Origin: Thermoanaerobacterium aotearoense
Lineage (GTDB): Bacteria; Bacillota; Thermoanaerobacteria; Thermoanaerobacterales; Thermoanaerobacteraceae
NCBI RefSeq assembly: GCF_009905255.1
Contig: NZ_CP047602.1
Location: forward strand, 1 to 64,000
Length of the DNA: 64,000 bases
Direction: 5' to 3'
Below the pieces are notes generated by a model. That model saw only the letters and a program-made list of their open reading frames with translations, had not been told where the DNA came from and did no database searches. How positions within the stretch are numbered: position 1 is the first letter of the stretch; each line of letters opens with the position of its first letter. A program made the position numbers and the translations under genes. This document shows, piece by piece, positions 46,800-57,524 of the stretch.

Positions 46800-47232
46800 T
46801 ATGAGAAAATTTACCGACATAAATGTTAAGGTTATCGTTCTTACCCGGGGAGGTCTGAATGATATGCTCAAGGTAAGAATAAATTTTCTCCATGAGTAAA
46901 CTATATCGTGAGGTATAGTTGAGCGTTCAGAAGTCATTTCAAGTCATAGTACTGTTTGAACCTACCGAAAGGATAGGTAAGGGAACGACTTGACGGTAGT
47001 AATTAAGTAGATATTAGGATAGACTGTTCATGTTTGAAAGCTGTCAATCCTGATAGGGACTGCCTAACAGAAAATATAGTGGAACTCGAAGATAAAGGTT
47101 AGGAGTACTTAGTGAAATCTACGCCTAATATATGGAGGTAATCTCACTTATTTATTTATCGAACCGCCGTATACCGAACGGCACGTACGGCGGTGTGAGA
47201 GGACGGCGGTTAGTCACTGCCTCCTACTCGAT
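46800..47232 (+). mobile_element. ORF-less group II intron
   Basis: Hallmark bacterial group II intron segments are present: CATTTCAAGTCATAGTACTG, GGGAACGACTTGACGGTAGT, GTGGAACTCGAAGATAAAGG and CTACGCCTAATATATGGAGG. The domain V-type hairpin (ACCGCCGTA with TACGGCGGT, about 47164-47197) and the 3' end CCTACTCGAT at 47232 follow. Domain IV carries no reverse transcriptase gene. No GTGCG 5' end is seen, so the 5' boundary is uncertain and the intron may be truncated there. It ends two bases before the convergent AraC gene's stop codon. Confidence 0.82.
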
Positions 47233-47234
47233 TT

Positions 47235-48056
47235 CTATAATTTATATTGTTTTTTATATTGCATAGGAGATACTCCTGATACAGCCTTAAATGTTCTGCT
47301 GAAACTGGTTAAGTTATTATATCCAACCATCTCGCATACGGTACTTATCTTATATTTACCTGTCGCAAGTAGTTGCTGAGCTACAGAAATTCTTTTCTTA
47401 TTTAAATATTTGATTATGGTAAAACCAGTAACTTTTTTGAAAAGATGCCCAAGATAATATGGACTTATATAAAACTTTTCAGCAAGAGAAGAGAGTGTTA
47501 TATTATCCATATAGTTATCGTTAATATAAGATATAATAGACAAAATTCTTTCATTGCTTACATTACTATCTGTTTGCATATTATAATTTTCGACTTCTCT
47601 ATTTAAGAGGATGAAAAGTTCTTTTACAAGTAATTTTACTCTCTCTTTTGAAAACTCGTCATTAAGTTGTTTTTCATGTAATAGCGAGAGAAAAATATTA
47701 TTTATTTCAGCGTTGTTCAAGGATATTTTGCTTGAGACAGTAGTAAAAAAATTAACTGCCTTTGTGCCAGAAATGGATGAGTCAAAATATTCTTTGCTGA
47801 GATTTATAACAATCCTCTCATAATATTTTTCACCTGTATCTGTAACCCTGTGAAGTTCAAAAGGAGAAATAAATAATAGATCATATTTTTTTATATTATA
47901 GAGTTTATCTTTTATGAAATAAGTAACATTATTTGATAGGAAAAATATCAATTCAAAACAGTCGTGATAATGTATTTCATCCATTTTATATGGTGACTGA
48001 TCTTTTGAATGTAAAATGTATATGGGATCATTGATTTTAGCAAAAACTGTACTCAT
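47235..48056 (-). CDS. AraC-family transcriptional regulator
   Basis: A 273-residue protein with an N-terminal cupin-type sensing domain (HYHDCFELIFFLS, FISPFELHRV) and a C-terminal double helix-turn-helix (NITLSSLAEKFYISPYYLG, then VCEMVGYNNLTSFSRTFK). Such regulators usually control sugar genes; the sugar cluster starting at 50244 is the nearest candidate, now separated by an IS110 copy. Confidence 0.9.
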   Translation of the reverse strand: MSTVFAKINDPIYILHSKDQSPYKMDEIHYHDCFELIFFLSNNVTYFIKDKLYNIKKYDLLFISPFELHRVTDTGEKYYERIVINLSKEYFDSSISGTKAVNFFTTVSSKISLNNAEINNIFLSLLHEKQLNDEFSKERVKLLVKELFILLNREVENYNMQTDSNVSNERILSIISYINDNYMDNITLSSLAEKFYISPYYLGHLFKKVTGFTIIKYLNKKRISVAQQLLATGKYKISTVCEMVGYNNLTSFSRTFKAVSGVSPMQYKKQYKL

Positions 48057-48330
48057 AAAATTACCTCCTAACTATATTTTATATATTTTGTTACAGATGT
48101 AAAGCAATTTTAGTAAAAATTTTTTAGGAAATAACAATAGAAGTAATGAAATAATATAAAAATTGATATATAATAAAAACATCAAAAGATAAAAAACAAA
48201 ATTTTCTAAGAGTTTAAAACGTTGTATGATAGTTCTAAAAGGTATTACGCACTAGAGAGACAAGTTAAATTAATTAACAATTTAGTATAAGAACGTAATC
48301 AATTAGAAATTTTATTTAAAAAATAATAGA
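48057..48330. other. AT-rich intergenic stretch upstream of the AraC gene
   Basis: No gene or convincing hairpin is visible. The AraC promoter should lie here on the minus strand. The IS110 unit begins at 48331. Confidence 0.4.
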
Positions 48331-48478
48331 AGACCAGCTAGTAAAAGTCAATAGGTTTTAGAAAGAAATTTAAAATTTTTTATGTTGTAAAAAAGGGTAT
48401 AGCAAACAAACCCAATTAAGAGCCAAACTTTGAAAATTTAATATGGTTAATAGCTATTTCCAAGTATAGTGCAAGACT

Positions 48479-49771
48479 TTAAGCAGCTTTATGAATGTTT
48501 TGATATTGTAGTTTGTGTTCATCAGGTGTCTTTAATACAAAAGGCTTATTATCTCTTAGAACAGCAAATACAATATCTGAAATCTTGTGCATAATTGCTC
48601 CAAGAGCTACTTTTTTAGGTTTCGATTCCTTCTTTTTCTGGTAATAATCATAAAGTACAGGATTTATTGCTGTGCCATTTCTTTTAACCCTTACAGAAGC
48701 TAAAGCAATGACATAGAGAACACGCCTGGCAATTTTAGAACCTCTTTTGGACATTTTATTGTCAGTACCTTTAAAATGGCCAGATTCATTAACAGAAGGA
48801 TCCACACCAAAATATGCAAAAAGCTGCTTAGGCTTTCTAAATGCTGAAAAATCGCCTATTTCACACATAAGAGTAACCGCTGATAGAAAACCAACACCAG
48901 GTATAGAATCGAGGTAATAAATTTGCTGTACAAATTTCTCAGACTTATTTTCATCCACAAAAGCCTTGATTTTAGATAATATTAGATTAATCTTTTTATC
49001 AAATTCTTCTATGAAATAAATATACACTTTTAGTACGTCATAGACAGAAGGTAAATTATACCTGAAATTCAAAGCATTTTTAGCAGCTTTAAACAACTTA
49101 TCATACTTAGCTTTAGCATAATTCAAGCCTTTTCTGGATGACGTTGAAATAAGCTTAACTATTTCATCAGTTTGAGCATTAATGACATCTTCTGGTGTTG
49201 GAAATCTTTTTAACAGAGAGATAGCTGCAATTCCAGTAACATCAGAGAAAACATTGCAAAAACCAGGGAAAACAATATGCAATTGAGCTTTAAGCTTATT
49301 CACATAAGAAGTATGATTATCGACAAGGCTATAGTACTCTCTGCATAAACATCTAAGATTTAAAATTAACTCAGCGGGCATAACAGAAACCTTAGTATCA
49401 GGCGAATAACCAGTAACAGCAATACGTTTTGCATCAAGTCTATCATTTTTCACTTTTCTTATACCAATATTTTTGTTAGAATTAGTAATGAGAGGATTAA
49501 TAACAAAAACCTCAAATCCTAATTCTTTTAGGTGGCAGAAGAGTGGGAAATGGTAGATTCCCGTAGACTCCAGAAATATCTTAGATTTCATGGAGAATTG
49601 CTCTTCTGCCTTTTTAATTGACAGAGCAGCATTTTTAAGGGAATCAGCATTATCGTGATCAACCTTAAATGGCTTTTTAAACTCCCTTCCATCAGGTGTC
49701 AAGATGCAAAACCAGCTAAAATCAGCAGCGACATCAATACCGACACTAATATAATTAGGCAAAAAACTCAT
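48479..49771 (-). CDS. IS110-family DEDD transposase, copy 1
   Basis: A 430-residue recombinase. The RuvC-like DEDD domain shows D in SVGIDVAAD, E in FLESTGIYH and the pair in KNDRLDAKR; the C-terminal Transposase_20 domain contains DSIPGVGFLSAVTLMCEIG with candidate catalytic serine and KMSKRGSKIARRVLY. The reading frame is intact and identical to copy 2, so both may be active. Confidence 0.93.
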   Translation of the reverse strand: MSFLPNYISVGIDVAADFSWFCILTPDGREFKKPFKVDHDNADSLKNAALSIKKAEEQFSMKSKIFLESTGIYHFPLFCHLKELGFEVFVINPLITNSNKNIGIRKVKNDRLDAKRIAVTGYSPDTKVSVMPAELILNLRCLCREYYSLVDNHTSYVNKLKAQLHIVFPGFCNVFSDVTGIAAISLLKRFPTPEDVINAQTDEIVKLISTSSRKGLNYAKAKYDKLFKAAKNALNFRYNLPSVYDVLKVYIYFIEEFDKKINLILSKIKAFVDENKSEKFVQQIYYLDSIPGVGFLSAVTLMCEIGDFSAFRKPKQLFAYFGVDPSVNESGHFKGTDNKMSKRGSKIARRVLYVIALASVRVKRNGTAINPVLYDYYQKKKESKPKKVALGAIMHKISDIVFAVLRDNKPFVLKTPDEHKLQYQNIHKAA

Positions 49772-49805
49772 AAAATAACAACTCCTTTAAGTAAAAGTGA
49801 ATAAG

Positions 49806-50035
49806 AATATCCATTCTATTTAGTGAGTAAACAACCTAGCATGTGACGCGGGTATCCCGAAAAGCCGGTCCCAACCAGCCAAAACATAAATCCTCACTAA
49901 ATGGAATAATTAGCTATTTCACGGGTATAGACCGTAAGGACGATCTCCCAGGAGGTGATACATTTATCCTCTATTCAGAGAAGATTGTACACAAAGTTAA
50001 AGCTTAAGTCTATACCGGCTTAAAGGATATCCCAA
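49806..50035 (-). ncRNA. Candidate IS110 guide (bridge) RNA, copy 1
   Basis: Upstream of the transposase, on its strand, a long stem pairs 49813-49827 with 49898-49912 (ATTCTATTTAGTGAG with CTCACTAAATGGAAT) around a structured internal loop. A second long-range pair (about 49924-49932 with 50008-50016, GGTATAGAC with GTCTATACC) encloses another loop. IS110 elements encode their guide RNA in exactly this end. The RNA's ends and loop guides are not determined. Confidence 0.4.
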
Positions 50036-50052
50036 ATTATTTATTTAAAAGC

Positions 50053-50235
50053 GTCTTAAATGACTTTTAAGATGTGACATATAAAGTCATTTAAGACAAG
50101 ATATGCATAATATGGGAGTTGGGCATTAGAATAAACCCGAACATAGAAAGGTCATATTAAATTATTGTTCGGTGTATTAACTCCCGATTTGATATAAAAC
50201 ATGTAATTTTGTTACAAATATATTATACTAGGAGG
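50053..50235 (+). repeat. Structured leader shared with the malic enzyme gene, copy 1
   Basis: This segment has a 14-bp hairpin (GTCTTAAATGACTT with AAGTCATTTAAGAC, 50053-50066 with 50084-50097) and a larger fold closed by GGGAGTT/AACTCCC (50114-50120 with 50179-50185). It runs into the GGAGG of the sugar isomerase gene. The same sequence, with two substitutions near its end, precedes the malic enzyme gene. Confidence 0.6.
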
Positions 50236-50243
50236 GATAAATA

Positions 50244-51062
50244 ATGAAATTTAAGTTAAGTGCTTTTGCTGATGAAATATCACAAGACTTGGATGTTCAA
50301 TTAAATACATTGAAAAGGTTTAATATAGACTATATAGAGGCAAGATGTATTGAGAATGTACCATTGATTGAGTATAGTACGGAAAGCATTAAAGAATTTA
50401 AGAAAAAATTAGATTATAACGGAATAAAATTATCATCACTGGCTTCTCCAATAGGCAAGATATCTATAAATGGGGATTTAAAGACTCATTACGAAAAATT
50501 TAAAAGAACGGTTGAAATTGCAGAAATTTTAAGCGCACCTTATATAAGAATTTTTTCGTTTTTTATTGATAAGGATTTTGTACCTGGAGATTTTAAGAAT
50601 AAGGTAATAGACGAGTTAAATAAATATGTAGAGTATATAAAGAACTGTGATGTTGTGCTTCTTCATGAAAATGAAAAACATATTTTTGGAGATACAGCTG
50701 AAAGATGTTTATATATTTTTGCAAATATAAAATCAAACAAATTGAAAGCGGTATTTGATCCTGCAAATTTTATACAGTGTAATGAAAAAGAACTTTATAA
50801 AGTATACAGCAAGTTAAAGCCACATATTGAATACTTTCATATAAAGGATGCTTTGCTTTTCGAAGGTAAGGTAGTTCCTGCAGGTCAAGGAGACGGAGAA
50901 ATTCTACCTATAGTAGAGGATGCTTACAAGAGTAATTTTGACGGATTTTTATCTATCGAACCACATTTAAATCATAGTTTACCAGGTGGGGGAGAAAAAA
51001 ACTTTGAAATAGCATATAAAGCACTTAAAGACATATTAACTGCAGTCGAAAGGGAGAGATAA
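50244..51062 (+). CDS. Sugar phosphate isomerase/epimerase (TIM barrel)
   Basis: A 272-residue AP-endonuclease-2-like TIM barrel. Likely metal ligands occur in LHENEKHIFGDT, in FDPANF and in FHIKDAL, and near the C terminus in SIEPH. Members isomerise keto-sugars or inositol derivatives. It lies two bases before a Gfo/Idh/MocA dehydrogenase gene, a typical pairing for inositol or rare-sugar breakdown. The ATG follows GGAGGG, at the end of the IS110 unit. Confidence 0.85.
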   Translation: MKFKLSAFADEISQDLDVQLNTLKRFNIDYIEARCIENVPLIEYSTESIKEFKKKLDYNGIKLSSLASPIGKISINGDLKTHYEKFKRTVEIAEILSAPYIRIFSFFIDKDFVPGDFKNKVIDELNKYVEYIKNCDVVLLHENEKHIFGDTAERCLYIFANIKSNKLKAVFDPANFIQCNEKELYKVYSKLKPHIEYFHIKDALLFEGKVVPAGQGDGEILPIVEDAYKSNFDGFLSIEPHLNHSLPGGGEKNFEIAYKALKDILTAVERER

Positions 51063-51064
51063 AA

Positions 51065-52093
51065 TTGATAAAACATAAGTTTGCTATAATTGGATGTGGT
51101 GTAATTGGAAAAGTACATGCTGAATGTTTAACATATATTGAAAATGCGGAACTTGTTGCAGTATGTGATGTAGTAGAGGAAAGAGCTAGAGCTTTAGGAG
51201 AAAAATTCAATTGCAGTTATTATACGGATATTGAAAAAATGCTTAGGGAACAAGATGATATTGAAATTGTGAATATTTGTACACCAACTGGTCTTCATGC
51301 AGAATGCGGAGTTATTTGTGCAAAAGCCGGAAAGCATATAATTTGTGAAAAACCTATTGATGTAAATGAGGAAAATGCAGCAAAACTAATAAAAGTTTGT
51401 GAAGATGCAGGTGTTAAGCTGTCAGTAATATCTCAGCACAGATTTGATAAGGGTGTTGTAGAACTCAAAAAGGCTGTGGAGAGAGGAGAAATAGGGAAGC
51501 TTTATTTTGGAGGTAGCTACACAAAGTGGTACAGAAGTCAAGAATATTATGATAGCGGAGAGTGGAGAGGCACCTGGGCGTTAGACGGTGGTGGTGCATT
51601 AATGAACCAGTCCATCCATTATGTGGATCTTTTACAATATATAATGGGACCTATTGAGGAAATATATGCATCATGCGCTTCTATAGGGCATGAGAGGATA
51701 GAAGTTGAAGACGAGGCTATTGCAACAGTTAGGTTCAAAAATGGTGCTATAGGTGTTATTGAAGGCACTACAAATGCATATCCAGGACTTTTTACAAGAC
51801 TTGATATATACGGTGAGAAAGCTTCAGTGGTCATTGAGAATGATAAAGTAGTATTGTGGAAATATAAGAATGGTACAGAGAAAGAGGTAGTAGATAAGGA
51901 CAGAAACATAATAGCGGGCTCATCAGCAAAAGATATAAGTAATTATTCTCACATACTTCAGTTTAAGGATGTTATTGAGGCTATAGAGGAAAATAGGAAA
52001 CCAAAAGTAGATGGATATGAAGGTTTAAAACCTCTGAAAATAATACTTGCAATATACAAATCCAATAGGGAAAGAAATCCAGTGAAGCTTTAA
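51065..52093 (+). CDS. Gfo/Idh/MocA family oxidoreductase
   Basis: A 342-residue NAD(P)-dependent sugar/inositol dehydrogenase with the Rossmann motif GCGVIGKVHAE and the catalytic lysine in CEKPIDVN. The C-terminal alpha/beta domain contains LDGGGALMNQSIHYVDLL. It begins at a TTG after GGGAGAG. The substrate is unknown but presumably the ABC importer's sugar. Confidence 0.9.
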   Translation: MIKHKFAIIGCGVIGKVHAECLTYIENAELVAVCDVVEERARALGEKFNCSYYTDIEKMLREQDDIEIVNICTPTGLHAECGVICAKAGKHIICEKPIDVNEENAAKLIKVCEDAGVKLSVISQHRFDKGVVELKKAVERGEIGKLYFGGSYTKWYRSQEYYDSGEWRGTWALDGGGALMNQSIHYVDLLQYIMGPIEEIYASCASIGHERIEVEDEAIATVRFKNGAIGVIEGTTNAYPGLFTRLDIYGEKASVVIENDKVVLWKYKNGTEKEVVDKDRNIIAGSSAKDISNYSHILQFKDVIEAIEENRKPKVDGYEGLKPLKIILAIYKSNRERNPVKL

Positions 52094-52463
52094 GATTCAT
52101 AATCCTAAAATTTAATAATTAGCATAGAGTAATGAGTTGTTATTTGAAGTTGATATTAGAGTGCAATGTTATATTTAGATTGCAAGTTAGATGAGAGAGG
52201 GATTAGGAGCTTTATAATTGCTTCGATTTTGCAGATTAGCTATAAATAATCAAGAAAAAGGCAAGCCTAAAGTTGTTATTTTTAAGAATAGATATAAATG
52301 CGTCAATATAGAAATTAATATTGATATGAAGATTATATAAGAAATTCAATAGATAATGTTGATTGGGTTCAAGGAGGTGAAATCGTTATTATAATAAATT
52401 TAAAATAAAAGGAATCGGAACGAATTCTGAATTGTCTAAAATAATTTAATAGGAGTGAGAAAA
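52094..52463. other. Intergenic stretch before the sugar-binding lipoprotein gene
   Basis: No gene is convincing. A strong Shine-Dalgarno-like AAGGAGGTG near 52371 is not followed by a start codon with an open frame, which suggests loss of a small gene or of the beginning of one. No clear terminator or operator was found. Confidence 0.4.
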
Positions 52464-53744
52464 ATGCATACAAAAAAGATTTATTTAGTTCTCTCTATAG
52501 TTTTGACTTTCTTACTAATTATTAGTGGACTTACGGGTTGTGGGACAAGTAAATCAAGTAATGGTGTTAAAACATTAAACTTTGTATGGTTTTCTGACGG
52601 TAATGAAGGTAAAGTAATGAGTGAAATAGCAAAGGAATATGAAGCAAGCCATAAAAACATAAAAATAAATATGATAGAAGTTCCATTTAATGATGAGATA
52701 TCAAAGATAAAGACAATGATATCAGGTGGTGATCCGCCAGCACTCGCTAGAATTGCCAGTGCTAATATTGGTGATGTTTCAACTTATGCAGTAGATTTAT
52801 CACCTTATGTGGGTGGAATAAATAACTTTTCTTCACAATTTGTAGATTCTATAAAGCCCTATTATATAGAGGGAAATAAAATTATTGCTGCTCCAAGTGA
52901 TGTTACAGTCAATGCCCTAATATATAATAAGACATTGTTTGATAAAGCAAAAGTGAGTGTTCCAACATCGCCAGATAGTATATGGACTTGGGATCAATTT
53001 GAACAATCTATAAAGAAAGTTTTAACGTATGGTGGAGCAAAAATAGGATTAGTTTGGGATGTTACACCGTTTAGGTGGTCGACTATTCTTTATGAATTTG
53101 GTGGAAGCATTTTCAATAGCGATGGGACAAAATGCATAATTAATAATAGCAATGGTGTTGCTGCACTTAATTATTTTATTAAGCTTCACCAAGACGGTGT
53201 AATGCCAAAATCTGTCTGGCTAGGTGGTGATAATCCTAATGATCTTTTTAGATCAGGACAAGCGGCTGCAGATTTAGCAGGCAATTGGGTACTTACAAGT
53301 TACAAGGATATAAAAGATTTTGAATGGGGTGTAACATATTTACCTAAAGAGATAATTAGATCATCTGTGCCAGGTGGTAAATTTTTGATGGCATTCAAGG
53401 GTTCAGGCGTTGAAAAAGAGGCAGCCGATTTTATTAAGTATTTATCGTCTAAAGAAGTTAACTCGAAGTATTGTGAAAAAAATTTGTTTATGAGCCCAAG
53501 GGTAGATAGCCAAAATTTAAATTATTCATACGGAAATGAATTTTTTAAAATTTTTGAAGACGAACTAAAAAATTCTTCAGTTAAAGCTTCAAATGATTGG
53601 GCAAGAACAAATATTACATCGAAAATGCAATTGGACTTAAAAAAAGCAATCACGGATACATTACAAGGCAATTCAACTGCTAAACAAGCATTAGATAAGG
53701 TAGCTAATATAACAAATAAAATAATCGAAGAACAAAAAAAATAA
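52464..53744 (+). CDS. Sugar ABC transporter substrate-binding lipoprotein
   Basis: A 426-residue family 1 solute-binding protein. The signal peptide ends in the lipobox LTGC, with lipidation at C26. The mature part starts LNFVWFSDGNEGKVM and has the usual two-lobe pattern. The ATG at 52464 is preceded by AGGAG. It captures a mono- or oligosaccharide for the permeases encoded 380 bases downstream. Confidence 0.92.
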   Translation: MHTKKIYLVLSIVLTFLLIISGLTGCGTSKSSNGVKTLNFVWFSDGNEGKVMSEIAKEYEASHKNIKINMIEVPFNDEISKIKTMISGGDPPALARIASANIGDVSTYAVDLSPYVGGINNFSSQFVDSIKPYYIEGNKIIAAPSDVTVNALIYNKTLFDKAKVSVPTSPDSIWTWDQFEQSIKKVLTYGGAKIGLVWDVTPFRWSTILYEFGGSIFNSDGTKCIINNSNGVAALNYFIKLHQDGVMPKSVWLGGDNPNDLFRSGQAAADLAGNWVLTSYKDIKDFEWGVTYLPKEIIRSSVPGGKFLMAFKGSGVEKEAADFIKYLSSKEVNSKYCEKNLFMSPRVDSQNLNYSYGNEFFKIFEDELKNSSVKASNDWARTNITSKMQLDLKKAITDTLQGNSTAKQALDKVANITNKIIEEQKK

Positions 53745-53772
53745 AAGGAAATATCAAAGTTGTTATTTAAAA

Positions 53773-53814
53773 TTCGAACCAGATTTAAAATTTAATTTAT
53801 AAATCTGGTTCGAA
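53773..53814 (+). terminator. Long hairpin after the binding-protein gene
   Basis: A perfect 15-bp stem (53773-53787 with 53800-53814) with a 12-base loop lies between binding protein and permease genes. The following T content is low; it may partly terminate transcription or protect the binding-protein mRNA. Confidence 0.65.
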
Positions 53815-53889
53815 AAAGCTTTATTAGACTAATAGTATATTGTTATGTATAAATATATGAGGAAATTTTATAATTAACTTTTTTATTAA

Positions 53890-53985
53890 AATATGATTTG
53901 AGTGTCATAAGAAGCATTTTTCTAAGCTGCTAATAACAACTTTGCTTGAGTTTTACCTGGTTTTTTTATGAATGAAAAATACTTT
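53890..53985 (-). pseudogene. Transposase 3'-end remnant, same element as at 44.1-44.4 kb
   Basis: On the minus strand the reading SFIKKPGKTQAKLLLAA stops at 53922-53924 and is followed by the element tail GCTTCTTATGACAC. This matches the ESGKNQARLLLAA end and tail near 44380-44445. Only the last codons remain. Confidence 0.7.
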
Positions 53986-54123
53986 TGATACCTTAATCAA
54001 ATATATCAATATATTTACAGTTTATTCATAGTTATAATATTATATATTGGCACTTTGTTTTTAATTTTTGAATTATGCAATTTCCATATATAAATAAATT
54101 TATTAATCTGTTGAGGTGAAATA

Positions 54124-55005
54124 ATGAAAAATAATTCTAAGAAGTATTATTTACAACAAAAAGCTATACCTTATTTATTTATTCTTCCAAATGTATTAAT
54201 CTTTTCAACATTTGTTATAATTCCTGCTTTTTTTGGTGTATTGTATTCATTTACCAATTTTGATGGATTGTCAATGAAATTTGTAGGAATAAAAAATTAT
54301 ATAGCACTTTTAGATGATACTGACTTTTGGAATTCTATAAAGTTAACAATCATATTTGTTGTAATTGTTGTTCCAGGCATTTATGTTTTCTCTTTATTTT
54401 TAGGTATGATATTATCAAAAGAATTTAGAACAAAAGGGCTTTTTAGGGCTATATTTTATTGGCCTACGATGATATCTCCAATAATTGCGGGACTAGCGTG
54501 GAAATGGCTATTAAGCGAAAATATTGGGATAGTTAATTATTTGCTTGTATTATTTGGATTTCATAAGATAGCTTGGTTAACGAACAGTGTTAATGCCAAT
54601 ATATCTGTTGTAATTGCAACTTTATGGAGTAGAGTAGGGTTTTATATGGTTATATTTATAGCTGGAATACAAAGTATTCCTACAAGTTATTATGAAGCTG
54701 CTTATATTGATGGTGCAAATAATTTTCAAGCATTTTTTAGAATTACACTGCCATTATTAAAACCGACCAGTTTTCTAGTAATTGTTCTTTCAGTGATAGA
54801 TGCATTTAAATCATTTCCATTAGTTTTATCATTGACTGGAGGCGGACCAGGTACAGACACTACTTACATTGTACAATATATTTATCAAACCGGTTTTCAA
54901 AAGAGTGAATTGGGTTATGCTAGTGCGATGTCTGTAATTTTATTTATAATAATAGGCTTTTTTACAATATTGCAATTTAGATTAAATAAAGGTGGTGCGA
55001 TTTAG
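54124..55005 (+). CDS. Sugar ABC transporter permease (MalF/UgpA type)
   Basis: A 293-residue protein with six transmembrane helices and the ATPase-contact EAA loop YYEAAYIDGANNFQAFF. It overlaps the next permease gene by one base. No ATPase gene is present in the cluster; such importers commonly share an MsmK-type ATPase encoded elsewhere. Confidence 0.93.
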   Translation: MKNNSKKYYLQQKAIPYLFILPNVLIFSTFVIIPAFFGVLYSFTNFDGLSMKFVGIKNYIALLDDTDFWNSIKLTIIFVVIVVPGIYVFSLFLGMILSKEFRTKGLFRAIFYWPTMISPIIAGLAWKWLLSENIGIVNYLLVLFGFHKIAWLTNSVNANISVVIATLWSRVGFYMVIFIAGIQSIPTSYYEAAYIDGANNFQAFFRITLPLLKPTSFLVIVLSVIDAFKSFPLVLSLTGGGPGTDTTYIVQYIYQTGFQKSELGYASAMSVILFIIIGFFTILQFRLNKGGAI

Positions 55006-55829
55006 TGAATATTGATATTTTAAAAAAAGACATCAAAATGATTTTATTAATTGTTTTAGCTTTGATATTTTTAATACCAATAATATGGGTAGTTATTTCA
55101 TCATTTAAAAATAATACTGATCTATATAAATGGCCGCCAGACATTTTTCCAAAAACTATAACATTTAATAGCTATACTGTGGCATTTGAAAAAGGTAATT
55201 TTGGTTTGTTTTTTTTCAATAGTACTACTGTTTCTATATTATCAACAATAATTACTATTATAATAAATACTATGGCAGGGTATGCATTTGCAAAATATAA
55301 ATTTAAAGGTGATAATGTTATATTTTTAATATTTATTTCTACATTAATAATACCTTTAGAAGTTATTATGATACCAATATTTTCCGTTATTAGAAAGCTG
55401 GGATTATACAATAATTTGTTGGGGATCATAATACCGCCAGCTGCAACACCGACAGGAGTATTTTTGGTAAGACAATATTTATTGAATGTTCCTGATGAAT
55501 TAATTGAAGCTGCAAGAATTGATGGTGCTAATGAATGGAGTATTTTTTGGAAGCTAATTTTTCCTATATCTATGCCTGTGGTATCTGTTTTAGCTATATT
55601 TTCATTTATGTGGAGGTGGAATGATTTTTTATGGCCTTTGATTGTAATTAGTGACCCTTCAAAATATACTATTCAGTTAGCAATATCTAACTTTATAGGT
55701 GAATTTAATATTGATTGGAATAGTTTATTAGCTATGTCGGTTATTACCATGATACCTGTTTTGATTATATTTATAATATTTCAAAAACAATTTGTTAGTG
55801 GAATGGTAACGTCGGGATTAAAGGATTAA
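55005..55829 (+). CDS. Sugar ABC transporter permease (MalG/UgpE type)
   Basis: A 274-residue permease with six helices and the EAA loop LIEAARIDGANEWSIFW. It starts at a GTG overlapping the previous permease stop. Together the two form the membrane channel of a carbohydrate importer. Confidence 0.93.
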   Translation: MNIDILKKDIKMILLIVLALIFLIPIIWVVISSFKNNTDLYKWPPDIFPKTITFNSYTVAFEKGNFGLFFFNSTTVSILSTIITIIINTMAGYAFAKYKFKGDNVIFLIFISTLIIPLEVIMIPIFSVIRKLGLYNNLLGIIIPPAATPTGVFLVRQYLLNVPDELIEAARIDGANEWSIFWKLIFPISMPVVSVLAIFSFMWRWNDFLWPLIVISDPSKYTIQLAISNFIGEFNIDWNSLLAMSVITMIPVLIIFIIFQKQFVSGMVTSGLKD

Positions 55830-55862
55830 ACTTTTTACATCTTTGGTAGGTATTTTATATAA

Positions 55863-57380
<1,518 letters not shown>

Positions 57381-57442
57381 GTGGTATAATTAAATTAACA
57401 AACAAAAGATACAATTGAATATTAGGATGGCGGAGATTAGGA

Positions 57443-57490
57443 GAGCCATATATAACCGGAGAGCCGGCTATATATGGCTTTGTCTTTTTT
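57443..57490 (+). terminator. Strong hairpin/attenuator between glpK and the glpA-like gene
   Basis: A 16-base stem with a single A-C mismatch, made of AGCCATATATA...CCGG and CCGG...TATATATGGCT around an AGAG loop, is followed by TTGTCTTTTTT. It is a good intrinsic terminator inside an operon, so a controlled (antitermination) role is possible, as known for GlpP-regulated glp genes. Confidence 0.8.
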
Positions 57491-57524
57491 AAGATTAATT
57501 TTGGTAGCTGAAAGGGATGGTAAA

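Larger units (their letters stand above)
48331..50235 (-). mobile_element. IS110-family element, copy 1 (shared unit)
   Basis: This 1905-base unit recurs at 61377-63282 in the same orientation, offset 13,047 bases. The transposase region appears identical. The 5' noncoding part differs at four positions that I could see, and the 3' part by one substitution plus a one-base T-run difference. About 460 bases precede the transposase and about 148 follow it, the IS110-type layout. No terminal inverted repeats are evident, as expected for IS110. Exact element ends cannot be fixed because both copies end at a Shine-Dalgarno sequence. Confidence 0.85.

Noticed and set aside
50195-50235. Outward promoter at the right end of the IS110 unit
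   Set aside because: TATTAT-like elements are present but no -35 hexamer lies at a usable distance; transcription must start further upstream or elsewhere.
52371-52400. Small gene after the AAGGAGGTG near 52371
   Set aside because: No ATG, GTG or TTG at a suitable distance opens a frame of useful length.
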